From Camarhynchus parvulus (Eukaryota > Chordata > Aves > Passeriformes > Thraupidae): a stretch of DNA of 64,000 bases. Both the position numbers and the translations under genes were made by a program. Under the pieces are notes generated by a model. It was not told where the DNA came from, ran no database searches, and saw nothing but the letters and a program-made list of their open reading frames with translations. Location: positions 55,551,994 through 55,615,993 of the forward strand of contig NC_044571.1 in assembly GCF_901933205.1 (NCBI RefSeq). Reading direction: 5' to 3'. Shown piece after piece: positions 12,934 through 25,029 of the stretch; positions within the stretch are counted from its first letter, which is position 1; each line of letters starts with the position of its first letter.

Positions 12934-15298
12934 TCAATTTCCACTGGTCTTAAACCAGCAATGTTGAACATCTGAGCCCTTGAAAGTTACTGAAAAACTG
13001 TGCACCAGACTGATTTATTCTCATAGACATCTGTCTGTAGCTACCACAGTGATCAGCATTCAATCTGTGGCTCGTGTATCAGGAAATGACAGCTCTTTAA
13101 CAGAAGCCAAAGAAAGCAGCAATGTCAATAACAAGGTCCCATGTTCTGGACTGCATAGCAGTTTGCTGAGTCCTTCTTTTTCCCCTGCTTCAGAGAAGAC
13201 AATAGTTGTTATGATCCCAGGGAGGAGGAGGTTTGGGGGAAGAAAAATATGTAATTTGGAGGAAAATTACATACCCTTTCCTTTCTTGCCTTACAGAGCA
13301 CTCGCTTATTTTTTGTCTCTGGTTGAGCTTAATTTTGTAATGGTTATGTAGTACTCTAGTCAATGCAATTATTTTCAATATGTCCTTCCTTAACAAGGGT
13401 GTAAAAAAACCCTTTGCATAAAAAATTATGGCATAGCTTGCTTGATAAAAGTTCAGATGGGAAAATTCATCTCTTCAGTGATGTAGAGCAGTAACCATGC
13501 ATTAAAATCCCAAACCAAATAAACAAACCAGCAAGAAAAAACAGGTGAATGTTTGTACAAATCATGGAACCAAATCTGATGTTTCAATTTTTAGGAAAAA
13601 AAACTAATATAAATTTTCAGTAGCATCTCTTGCCCAAGAAAAATTCTCAGAGAAGACAAAGAAGGCAGAAATACCCCAAATCAACCAACCAAAAAAATCC
13701 CACAAAAAAGCCCAAAACAACAACTCACACTTAAAAATATCTTAGAACTAACTGAAGAGCAAAAGTTGAGTAAATGGAGATAGCTGAGTAAATACTGCAA
13801 GAAATGAAATTGATAGAGAAAGCTGAGAAAACACAGATTTGTTTGTTACAAACACGTTCAATTTCTTCCTAGGGTGTAAACTTAAATGTTTTTTATGTTT
13901 GTTCTGTGTAATCTATTACACTTAGAATATACTGGGTAAGTTAGAACTAAAATACTCCTCTTTCCTGATGTCATTACTGGCTCCTCTGGGACACACATTT
14001 CATATAGTGAAGCTTCTAAATAGTTCATGAGAGAAGTTTCCAAAAGCCCAAACTCTTATCTGGTATCTCTGATATTCATTGGAGGACTCTGGATAATCTG
14101 ATGTGCATCATAAGACAAGGCATATAAATGAAAGAGCAAAGTGTAATGCTCACTTCTAACAGGGTAATCCTCCCACCCTCCCAACCCAAACTAGTTCCCA
14201 GTGTCAGTACCTAAAAAGGAAGAGGGAAACACTGATTGATTTTAGAAAGATAACTCTATGAAATATTCCCATTCATTACTTGCTGTTCTAGTAGTTATTA
14301 TTCAGCACATAATTGTCAGTATAACTTTAAAGAGAAGCAGAAAGACATAACAAGTTAAGATACAGATTTCATAGTAGGATACATGAAATTCTATGTGTGA
14401 CTTATCTGAAAAGCATTTGTCTAATGTTAGGCCAGACACTTCTCCTTCATATGATCCTTTTGTGGAGAAAGAATCTCTGCACAGTAGAACATAAAAAGCA
14501 GACATGGGTTTTTATAAAACTGGCTTCAGCTGACTTATAAAGCTGAATCTGAAATGGGAATTTGTAAAACTGGGTTCTTCAAGCACAACCCTAAATGAGC
14601 AGAGCACATTGCTCTTGACACTACTTTTCCTACCTCCCTAGTCGAACTCCACTTAAACACAACAATTCTCTTACATCAATTGAAGATTTATTCCAGTAAA
14701 TAATGTGTTTGCTGGTATACATAGAAAACATTTCTGAGGGGTTTATGTATCTCTCTGTTTGAAATGTTACTGTCTTTTAAATACTGTAATTATTAAAAAA
14801 TGGAAAACACCCTACTTTCTGGGTTTAATCGCTCCTTAGTGGAAAATAAGGTCAAATCCAACATGACACATGCCAATGGTAAAACTTCCCTCTAAGTTTA
14901 AGCAGAAAACTTCATTCATGTTCCTCTTTCACATTTTGTCATGACATACCAGCTTCTTCAGGAAAACACAAAGGACACAAGGTGGAGCCAAAGATCCTTG
15001 AAGAAAACTTTTCATAACTATTTTAACTGAGAGTTTTTTTTGAAAAAGGCAAGTAAGATAAAGCTTCAAATCCCACATTTGAGGTAAGTTGTTGAAAGAA
15101 GTAGAAGTAGAACCTATCTATTACTGTCTATAATTCAGTGATAAGGAAGTCCATATATTAATGAAAAAAATTAAGTTTTCTAGCTATATTTTGCTTTTAA
15201 ATAACATATCCAATCTTAATTAGCTTATTTTTTTCAAAAGGAATATTCAAAGAAAAAAAAATCCCAACATGCTTTGAATTTTTTTCCTACCAAAAAAG

Positions 15299-15312
15299 AA
15301 AAAAAAAAAAAA
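15299..15312. repeat. A-run, 14 bp
   Basis: Uninterrupted adenines just before AAGCTTG. The upstream sequence is also A-rich, so this is simple-sequence DNA; no retrocopy is seen upstream of it. Confidence 0.8.
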
Positions 15313-17393
15313 GCTTGTCCTTTATTCTTATTTCACTACGTTTTTGATTGACTTCCTAAATATTTTACTGTTTGGATTTCTTTGGTTTTGTTTTTTTTAT
15401 TTTTTTTATTTTTTTGCTTTCTGCAAACTTTTTGATAGGTGGAAGAAACAGAAATTATAGTCTGGATTACATATACTATTTGGCTTTGTTCACATAAGAC
15501 ACTTTGAAAACTCAAGAGCAAAGTGAGAGGGAAATTAAAGCTACTCTTATTCTAACGTGAGATGATTAATCTTTAATCCTTTGAATTGGATTGATAAGGA
15601 TTTTCATTACTGCATTCAGTAAACATATTTTATATCAAGTCATCTACAGTTTCAGTGGCAAGGCTCACATCAAACTGTGTTCCATGTCCCTTGAAACTTG
15701 AGAATATTTATTTTCCCTTTTTTTCCTGACAGTACACTCGAAGGATGAGATGACTGATAATATTTCACAGCTGTCATCATCATCTGGTTTCACACACATA
15801 CACTAGCCCTTACAAAGCAAATGAAAGAGACTGGAAATTAGGACCACACTCCTACTCATATTATTATGTCTAGAATTTAGTAGATAAAAAGGACTAGACT
15901 TTAAAACTAATCATGTTAGAACTGAAACTGATGAATTATATATCTCAATTATCTGTTTCCCTATTAGTTTAACAAAACCGTTCATATGATGGTAAAAACT
16001 ACTTTTCCAAGGGCTGATGTCTTCCATGAGCAACAGCTTCTATTAACACCTTTGCTTTGGGAAGCTTATCATGCTGCTGTTAAAAGAGAGGCAGGAAGAA
16101 CTTGCAACACAGAAAACTAATCTCAATCACAGAAACATTCCCATGCTATTCCCAGATAAGTTTAGCTGTTAACATTTAAATGGCCTCCATTAAAATTGTT
16201 GACTTGAAAATTATATACATATTTAACTATATAGAAATATTGACTTTCACATTGATTTTGTGTAAAACCAGCTAGGAATGAAATATTTACTGTTCTTTGC
16301 TTTATGTAAAAGAGAAAAAAAAATCTAGAAAATAAGGAAAAGATCCCTGGAGCTGACAGTGTGATAGAACTAAATAAGGAATGCTTTCATCCCCATAACT
16401 GCTATCACATGCTTGCACAGTGATGAATGAAGGTGTCAGTCTTATCTTCCAGCTGCTTAAGAAAAATCATGTACAAGCAACAAGCATAGTCAAAATCATT
16501 GCAAAAATTTCTTGTTATGTGCGACTGCTTCTCTGCTTTTCCATTAAAAGGCCAATTTCCCTCTAATCCTCTTTCAGAATTAAAAACAAAGAAATCCTTT
16601 CAGGGTTTGTGTAATTTTCTAAATCTTAAAGATCACTGTCTTCAAAAACGAGACCTAGTACAGTTCAGGAATGTGAAATTAATAGTAAAAGTAGCAGAAG
16701 AAATTGGAAATTTATATTTCATTCTTCCTGTTTCTCTTCTGTTTTTAATTTTTCATCTACTGAAAATAGAGCTCACTGACTGCTACAACTTATGTTTTAA
16801 ACTGTGCAGTAGCTCTAAGCATAAAAGAGAATATTCTGATATATAACCAGCTTAAAAATCCAGAACTGAAACACTGAATAGCAGGGCTGCAAACTGCCAG
16901 TTGTTTTCAAAGCCATTCCTTTGGGGGGGGTTGGGGAAACATGAAAGCTGTGTACTTGGCAAAAGAAAAACATACACAAAATGCTGCAGCAGATTATTGC
17001 AGTGAAAATAAATCTGACTTCTCAGCCACATTCAAAGTCAAGCTGCCACAAAATTCTGAAAGGAATCATACGAATCAAGAGCTATATTAAGCACAGGAGC
17101 ATAAAGTAGTTCAAGCATTACAGTCAAGTGAAATCATTATATTCAGTCTGTAGTGTAGCTTTTAAGTGAAGAAAAGGACAATATATTCCTACAAACTAAC
17201 TTAATTTGACTGTGCACAACAAAGTAAAAAGATAATAAACACAAATAAAGAAGCATTTACTGTTAAATTAATTGACAAAAGTACTAAACACAGAAAAAAC
17301 ATCTGAAAACCAGATTTTACAGGGGCTGTATTAAAAGGAAGTAAAGCAAGAAATGCATAGATGGGGTCCAAATTTCTTTTTCTATATATACTT

Positions 17394-18252
17394 AGGCCAA
17401 CTGAGAACTACTGACCTCTCTGCCTGACCTCTGTGCCAGCTAAGATCATGGAACCTTCATTAAAGCCTTCTAGAAGCTTTGCTATCGTTCAAGACAGCCA
17501 GCATGGTTTTACCAAGGTCACGTCCAGCCTGACCAACCCAGTGGCCTTCTACGATGGAATGACTGCATCAGTGGATGCAGGAGTCATTTTTCTCTACATC
17601 TGTAGAGCCTTTGATACGGTCCCACACAACAGCCTTCTCTCACACTGGAGATGTCTTTGATGGGTGGATAAGACATTGGTTGGATGGTCACATGCAAAGG
17701 ATTATGATCCATGTCTGGGTGGAAATCAGTGATGAGTTGTGTCAGAAGGTCAGGATTGGGACCTGCTCTGTTTATTACATTCCTTGGTGTAACACACAGT
17801 AGAGGATCCTCAGCAAATTTTCAGACAACACCAAGGTGAGTAGTGCCATTGACGCACCTCAAGGATGGAATGCCATCCAGAGGGACCTGGAAAAGTCTGG
17901 AGAATGGAGTCCATGGGAAATTCATGAGGTTCAACAAGGCCAAGTGCAAGGTGATGCACCTGGGTCAGAGCAACCCCTGTTCTCAATACAACAGATAAAC
18001 AGACTGAGAGTAGCCCTAATGAGGAGGACTTGGAGGTTTTGGTGGATGGAAAACTGGACATGAGCCAGCAATATGCACCTGCATCCCAGAAAACAAATCA
18101 CATCCTGGACCACATCCAAAGAGTGGCCAACAGGTTATAGGGCATGGTTCTGCCCATCTGCTCTGCTCTCATGGGACCCTACCTGGAGTACTGCGTCCAG
18201 CTCCGGGGCCCCCAGCACAGATAGGACATGCACCTGTTGCAAATGCAACTTT
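17394..18252 (+). mobile_element. CR1 LINE reverse-transcriptase fragment lacking its 3' end
   Basis: Translation gives the CR1 ORF2 reverse-transcriptase order: SQHGFTK near 17497, [10 protein letters not shown] near 17532, a degraded [11 protein letters not shown] block read as RAFDTVPHN at about 17605-17631, WLDGHMQR near 17680, the catalytic box and then GWNAIQRDLEK near 17868. The normal F/YADD box reads FSDN at 17818-17829, so one catalytic aspartate is replaced and the copy cannot be active. About 100 bp before that box are missing or scrambled. Homology stops near 18252, in the region that normally continues into the C-terminal domain and 3' UTR. Loss of the 3' end is not explained by ordinary 5' truncation and implies a later deletion or break. 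Confidence 0.88.
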
Positions 18253-18775
18253 CAGTAATTTTGCTTTAGTATGAGCCGAACACAATTGGGTAAGAATGCA
18301 AAATTCTCTTCACTGGCTGCAGTGTAAGACACATCTGCTTATCAGCCCTCAAGACACAATCAACACAACCCACTTAAAGATACTGCTTGCAAAATAGAGG
18401 CAACGTTGTGAGGCTTTAAGGTTCATAAGCAAAATCATGACTAACTATGGATATAATGTGTAATTCCACTGAGATCAGAAATGAAACACCTTATACAGTA
18501 AAGGAAATATTTTTAACTTAAGAATGTTGTCTTGTAATCTTGGCAATTATGCAGCTAGCAATTAGATACCAAAAGTTCATGCTTTGAAGATAAAACACTT
18601 CCGATTTCTCAGAGTGATTGAACATTCAGGTTTTGTAACTATTATTGTCAAGGATGCTGTCTAAGCATCCTCATCGGTGCTTCCACTCCTTCTTGCCCTG
18701 TAAGTATGCAATTGTGCTGTGCTTTGCTGAATTGTCCAGCCCTTTTTTCTGATACTGAACAAGAGGTGAAAAAGA

Positions 18776-18806
18776 AAAACAAACAAACATACAAACAAAC
18801 AAACCA
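18776..18806. repeat. AAAC-type simple repeat
   Basis: Imperfect array of AAAC units with one CATAC interruption. On the minus strand this produces GTTT-rich open frames that are artefacts. Confidence 0.85.
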
Positions 18807-21053
18807 AAACAGAAAGAAGCAAAGAGGAGAAAAAGGTTGACATCAAAAAAAAAAGAAATGGTTGTCTGTCTGAAGAGCCCTAGAATCACTCTTTTCTTTC
18901 AAATAATTTTCTATTGCAAAAAAACAACTTCCACTGAATAAACATCAGTTCCTATTATGCAAAATAATCCTTCTCTATGGAAAATGATAGACTTTTGAGT
19001 GTCTAAGATCGTTTGCACAAACATGTCTGTATTCACAGCTCCAAAAAGAGATGTAGAAATCTCACTTGCTTGAATCTTGACCAAATAGCCTGCAAATTTA
19101 ATTTACAAAACACCTTCTTTTGAAACAATATTGACGTGAGTAGAGCCTGCAGCCTGAGAGGACCCCAATACTTTTATTATTTATCTTGAATGGATTGAGG
19201 AAAATATATCAGTCTTTCTCAACTGAAATCTATTTAGCAAAAATTTCTGCCTGATCCTGTTCTGGTTGAATAAAATGAGTAACTATTAGTATTTCATCTT
19301 TCTGATCTCATGTCTTGCAGCAAGGAATTACAAAGTCTCTCAAAGTATTAGATGAATCTATCTTTCCCCTTCATGGATTTTAAAAATTGTTATTTTTGTT
19401 TTCAGTTAAAATTCTGGATTTATTTTTGAAGAAAACAAATTAAAACAAGATCTTGTATCCACTCACCATCTCCATCCAATCCATCAACATTAATTTCTTT
19501 GGTACATAAACATTAAATAAACCCCCAAAAACCTAAAAAACCCCAAACCAAATAAACAAAAAAAACAACCCTTTAAAAAGCTTCTCATGCATAAGGTTTT
19601 TCATTTTTCCAGAAGTTTTGGAATTTCATAATATATTAAGACTCTTGCTGAATCACACACAATACTGTTAAGAATTGGCTTTTATATCAGCTAGTTTTTG
19701 AAATAACCTGTCAGATTTGCCTGCCTTTATTGTAGACGACTGAAAGTCAGAATTTTTCATCCTATCCTGTCCTTAAGTTAATGGACAGAAACCCCCTCTA
19801 GAACAGGGTTCTATGCTTGTGAAGGAGGGCAAGGATTCCAGTTAAATGGGTCTTTGTTAGGCACGTTCATAAATTCTGATTAGATAATAGAGGGATCTTT
19901 CCATGTCACTTCAGAGATCTAAGGTTTAAACATATGCATTCAAAAGTAAGAAATCTCATCCAGTATTGTATATTCCATATTCACTACACATTCAATGGAT
20001 AGAAGAAAATACTGAAAGGCTTGTCACCTTCCATAAAAAAGTAAAAAATTAAAAGATATTCCAGAACGTATTTGTGGCACAGTGCTATTCTATAATACAA
20101 GTCTTCTTTCTCAAGAAATAATCTGTCAAATACTTGTTTTATTTCTTCAGTAGTTGGAAAATGATCATATTTATAAGAAGTGCTAAACACTTCTTCATGT
20201 GTTGCATTTTACTCCATTTATTTACTGATGTCATTTATAACTGCCTACTCTGCAAGGCAGCAGTTCACAATGGAGTCTGACAAAAACATTCGTTGCAACA
20301 TACAGTTATAAAATGTTTTTTCACCTAATGCAGCCTTCACATCATGACTTCAAGGATCCTTAAAACAGCAGACGCTGAGCCGCGATGGAAGAGCACATTA
20401 CCTTGTAAACAGCAAATTGCATGAATTTTCTGCCAATGAGTTACACAGACAATCCAGTTCAGAAAGAATATTTGTCTAAATGCTTGTAAGGTTTATTATT
20501 AAGTCTATCTCTCAGCCCCTGGGATATGCTGTCCTGTGAATTTGCTCAAAAGTTATGACAAATTAGAAACTGCATCTTCCAAAAGCTGTTCTCACTCAGC
20601 AGGTTTGGTCATAAACAGTAAAAAGCATATCCCCATCTCAGGTGCACCACTCCCCATCGATGTAACAACAGCTTCCAACCTGATATTTTAAATTGTGCCA
20701 CATGTATTATGTTTTTTCTTTCAGAAGTAACAGATGAGCTTTCACTTAAAGTAATGATACAAGAAAATATTCAAGTAAATGTACACGCTGCTGACTTTAG
20801 AAACTAAATTTAATTTGACACATTTCCTATAGAAAAACTATATAAGTTAGGTAGAACTGTGAATTGCCAAAACTTCTTTTTTTGATTAAAGAAAACAGTA
20901 AATTATTTTGTCAAATAGACAAATATTTTGTATTTTGCCAACATGATAATGCTATTTGAGATTTTATTCAAAGAAATTCAAGGAAGCTAGGCCTCCACTT
21001 GTCATTAAAATTAGGTAATAAATTCTTGTTTGCTTGTTTGACAGTTGTTGCTA

Positions 21054-21077
21054 GTGTGTGTGTGTGTGTCTGTGTGT
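21054..21077. repeat. GT microsatellite
   Basis: About eleven GT dinucleotides with one CT interruption near the end. Confidence 0.9.
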
Positions 21078-22784
21078 AAATATTAATAAAAGTACATAAA
21101 TAGCTACATGTGTGTACCTTTCCATACCTATGTGTTTCTAATACAGTGAGAATGGGATGAACAATAGGGAATTTATTATCAGATATTTCATTGACATCCT
21201 CAGCAGGAAAGAGTCCCGAAGGCATCTCTGCTTTGCTGAAGGACATCTTCAAAAATATATTCTAACACTGTTCTGCAACTTCCAGGTTTTGCTAATATTT
21301 CCAATCCTGACTCATAAATGGATGTTCACTTCCCTCTGTTGTGCTATCATACTGCAATATTTGTCAATGGCTCTAATTTTTTATTTTTAACATTTTTTAT
21401 CATATTCAGTTTTTTCCTAAATGCTTATTTATATTCTTCTTCTCTGACTTGTCCTTCTGCCAGTCTTAGAACTTCGTGTTGTTTGGTTGACAGTCTAAAT
21501 GAATCTTCAATGAAAACAACAGCTGATTTCACATATGTGTGTGAGGGAATCAAATTATTATTTGCTTTATGGTTGGATGCAGTTAGTGTTGGCATTTTGT
21601 GAGTTGTCAAGGAACCAAAATGACTCCTTAAACAGTCAGCCAACCTGCAATAATCACAAGTCCTATAGGTTTCACCATCAGAAATCTATTTTTTGAACAC
21701 TGATGGAATGAGTGTTCTCCACTGTTACGAAATAGTTCATCATAGAATGTGAATGTACATCTATGTAAATGTCCAGTGGAACAATCTCCCAGAAAAAAAC
21801 ACTCCAGATGAACTAGGGATATGAGGATATTACAACGAGAAATTGAATCAAAGAAATTTAGTTTTCTATAAGGGACACATATGATGACTGAATGATGAGT
21901 CAATGACTCAACACCTGTTATTTTCCTGTTTTTGTGCACCATTGTCTTTTATACCTGGTTGTGAATGTTGCTACAGTCCAATATGCATAGGTAGGAAAAA
22001 CTTATCATACTTCTTTTTTTTTAAAGTTATTAAAATCAGCCAGGTCCGACTAAGTTGCAAGTGTCACTGTCGACGCCATCTAGTAGAACTGACAAATATT
22101 TCAAACATTTTAATGAACTGTATAAAGCTCTAATAATCAAAATTTGAAGGAAATGTCATGAGATATGACCGCCTATATCCTTCAGTTCTTATACTGCACA
22201 AGAAATTCCACTGAATTGCTTGTAGATCTGGCCAGTGTGAACAAGAATTGTGTGAGAAAGCATAAAAAGAAATTCTGCATCTCTGAGCCACATTTGCATG
22301 CCAAGGATCAGATCAATATTTACACTTCTTTCTGAGTTGCCATTTACACCCCTGACATTCTCAACTCATTCTTTTCACAAAGAGTTATAGTGTAAAAGGA
22401 TGAAAGGAAAAAAGTTCTGCTTAGAGGAGCCAGAAAACCCAGGGACAGAGACTTTTCAGATCCACACTCTGCACTCTGCAGCCAAGTAAGGAAGCCAGAA
22501 TCAAATGCTGCATACTGGCAGCATTGCATTTTCCCTTATGCACATATCAGCGTTAAATAATATCTTTATCTTCATTATGCTCCCTCCAGATTTACACTGG
22601 ACTCACTGGGAAGAGAAAAGTACCAAAATTTGGTTGTTGAAAGGGAATTTTTCTGGTCTAAGACTTTTTTATTAAATTGTCTCTCGATAGGTCCATTCTA
22701 CAGTAAAATCAGATTCTGGCACAACTTATTCACTCAGTGTATTATTCACTCATCTCTAAAAAATTCATCCTTTTAACCATTTAT

Positions 22785-24215
22785 TCACAGAAAAAAATTT
22801 TCTTGTGTGTAGATGGAATTTCCCACATTTAGGTAATATCTATTGTCTCATATTCTTTTCTTGATAACTAGTGAGAAGATTCCATCTCTTTTTTTTTTAA
22901 TTTCTTCCATCAGGGGTTTATACACATTGTTAAAATAATTCTGACTTTGCCATTCTCCCAGCTCAATAGTCAAGAGCTCTCTGCCCCTCCCAATATGACA
23001 GATGCTCCAGTTATTTAATAATCTTTGTTGCCTTTCACTGGACTTGCTCCTCTTTATCTTTTTTATAATGGTGAGCACAGAACTGGGCACAACACTCCAA
23101 ATGTGGTTATAACAATACTAAGTAGAGATGAAGGATCGTGTCCCTCAACCTGCTGGCACAGGTATTCATAATATTCCAGTACTCTCAAAATGCTGTTGAC
23201 CTTCTTTGCTGCAAGGGTGCTTTGACATTTGGTCAGCATGTTAGTCACCAAACTATAAAATGTCTTGGAAAAGCTAGTTCCAATGTGGCCAGCCCAGGTC
23301 TATACTGGGACATAGGGTTATTCCTTTCCAGGTGAAAATCTTGTTTTCTTGGATTCCTCCAAGCAGCCATCAGTCCTAAGAAAGAAGGTTCCTTCCCCCC
23401 CACTAAAAGGATGAAGGAGACCTGCTCCTTAATTCTTTATAACCCTCTCCAGAGCAATGGAGTCATGCTCCATATTATCCAGGTTTCCTCTGACAGTTCT
23501 GTCAGAGCCCACACAAAAGAGCAGCAGGCCTGAGTGACAGACAAACCTTGGCAGCACTTCCACAAATCTGTCTGAAAGACAGATATGGAAAGTAGTAAAC
23601 TTTCCTAGATGACAGATCAGGTCAGCAGATGGGGACCTCTGCTGTTCTCCCCAGGGAGTCTCCCACTGCTGTCATTCACCATTTCCTCTTGGTTCTGCTG
23701 CATGGCTCAGGGCCAGCTAGCATGAGTGCTTCACTGGTCAACACTCCCTGCTCATCAACCCAGAGAGCAGTCAATCTACTGTGTAACTGCAAATTTTAAG
23801 CTCTGGCAGGAGTCTTCCTCCTGGTATCTGAAGTCACAAAATCTTACAGTCTTTGCTATTAAAGGAATGTCTTCTTTCCAACCTGACAGGCACAGACTCT
23901 TCTGCAACAGTCTGCAGTTTGGGTTCTTGAAACAGTAGGGTCTCTAAGAAGAACTGAGTGATATCTCTCTCATCTTCCCTGATGAGACACAGACTGCTGC
24001 TCTCCACCTGGAGCTCCTTCACTAGGCAGCACAACTCCTCAACAGCTGCAGACATCCTGAAGGCAAATGAATCTTCCCTAGCCTCAGAGAGACCCCACAG
24101 CTTCCTGCAGCTTGAGCCTTGTAGGGCTGCAGCGTCCTTCTGAAGCTTCCACCTGGGTGAAGTCTTCAACATCGCAGGAACTGTTGCTCCACTGGCTGGT
24201 GGGGATCATGCCTTA
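22785..24215 (-). mobile_element. CR1 LINE with ORF1 (coiled-coil, SGNH esterase) fused to the RT tail
   Basis: Reading the minus strand from high to low coordinates, 24172-23834 is open and gives an ORF1-like N-terminal segment with the pattern EELCCLVKELQ..LIREDERDI, as in the CR1 ORF1 coiled coil. At 23663-23652 a GDSL tetrad opens an SGNH-hydrolase (esterase) domain known from CR1 ORF1; PIC, a stop, then PDLSSR follow. An LLLFCVGS-like block lies near 23520 and an SSILPV-like block near 23420. From about 23340 down to 22785 the homology switches to the reverse-transcriptase C-terminus and 3' region: a Leu-Gly-rich block, then the SRQCALAA-like, LGVQHSG-like and phe-rich tail blocks. The endonuclease and most of the reverse transcriptase are missing, so it is either one copy with a large internal deletion or two adjoining copies. 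The extreme 3' tail repeat is not visible. Confidence 0.75.
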
Positions 24216-24236
24216 TGTCATCACCACAGCTGAGGA

Positions 24237-24883
24237 TGTGTGTGGGGCTAGATTTGGTCTGGCTGAGACAAGTTCATTTTCCCCACAGCAGCCCTCGCAG
24301 TGCTGTGCTCTGCACTGGTAGCTGGAAAGGTGTTTCTAGCACACCACTGTTTTCTGCTGAGCAGGGATGGCACAGCCTCAGCTCTGTCCCTCCAACCAGC
24401 TTCCACTCTCACCAGCAGGCTGGGGGCGCACAAGATCTTGGGAGGGGACAATGACAGGGCAGCTGACCCCAACAGAACAAAGGATATTCCATACAATATT
24501 ACATCTGCTCAGACAAAAAAGCTAAGAGAAAGGAGGAGGGAGGGAGGCATTCGTAATTTATGATGTTTGCCTTCTCAAGCAACCGCTGTGTGTGCCAAAG
24601 CCCTGCTTCCCAGGAAGTGGCTGGACATCACCTGTTGATGGGAAGTGGGGAATAAAATATTCATTGTTGGGGATTTTTTCATCCTTTGCTTTCATGTGCA
24701 CAACCTTAACTTTTTCTTTAGTAAACTGCCTATATCTCAGTCCATAATGATTTTTTGCTTGCTTGTTTTGTTTTGGTGTTTTCCATCTTATTCCCTTCCC
24801 CTGTACAGCTGTGGAGGGAAGTGATAAAACTAATATAGTGGCTTAGCATGCACCTGGCATCCAGCCAAGGTCAACCCACCACA
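24237..24883 (+). mobile_element. Avian endogenous retrovirus LTR (ERVL-like), solo
   Basis: The block is GC-richer than its surroundings. It starts near a TGTGTGTGGGG motif and contains the stretch GTAGCTGGAAAGGTGTT (24319-24335), familiar from avian LTRs. A polyadenylation signal AATAAA lies at 24651-24656 and a TTTAGTAAACTGCC segment follows at about 24717. It ends in GGTCAACCCACCACA at 24883, a terminal motif of a common avian LTR group. No retroviral gag, pol or env is seen on either side, so it is a solo LTR left by recombination or a fragment. The 5' boundary is uncertain by tens of bases, no target-site duplication was found, and the ERVL class is from memory. Confidence 0.7.
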
Positions 24884-25029
24884 GGTGTTCTTGGATGGGG
24901 TGTTACCCTCATCTTTCTAGCCCTCCACATTAACTGCTGCTGAAATAGCTTTATCTGTTGACTGCTTCAGCATATTCACACCTGCAAAGTGGGCACCATG
25001 TCTTGAAGAGACATATTATGATAGTCTCC

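Larger units (their letters stand above)
12598..17390. other. AT-rich non-coding DNA, no gene seen
   Basis: No recognisable gene or interspersed repeat. Open frames of 123 codons (12980-13351 plus) and 115 codons (16499-16846 plus) match no family I know and are within chance expectation. Contains a 21-bp-period duplication at 12898-12933, A/C-rich stretches at about 13500-13730, an A-run at 15299-15312 and a T-rich stretch at 15390-15415. Confidence 0.55.
18253..22780. other. AT-rich non-coding DNA, no gene seen
   Basis: No supported gene. Simple sequence includes an AAAC array (about 18776-18804), A/C-rich DNA at 19520-19570 and a GT array at 21054-21077. Open frames up to 104 codons (21628-21942 minus) show no recognisable motif. 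Confidence 0.55.

Noticed and set aside
12980..13351. 123-codon plus-strand frame just beyond a CR1
   Set aside because: No domain, no clear splice sites and no codon pattern supporting a gene; chance length.
18661..18889. Hydrophobic minus-strand frames resembling membrane proteins
   Set aside because: They are translations of the AAAC simple repeat on the opposite strand.
23834..24172. 113-codon minus-strand frame as an independent host gene
   Set aside because: It lies just upstream (on the minus strand) of a GDSL block and reads as the CR1 ORF1 coiled-coil region, so it belongs to the LINE.
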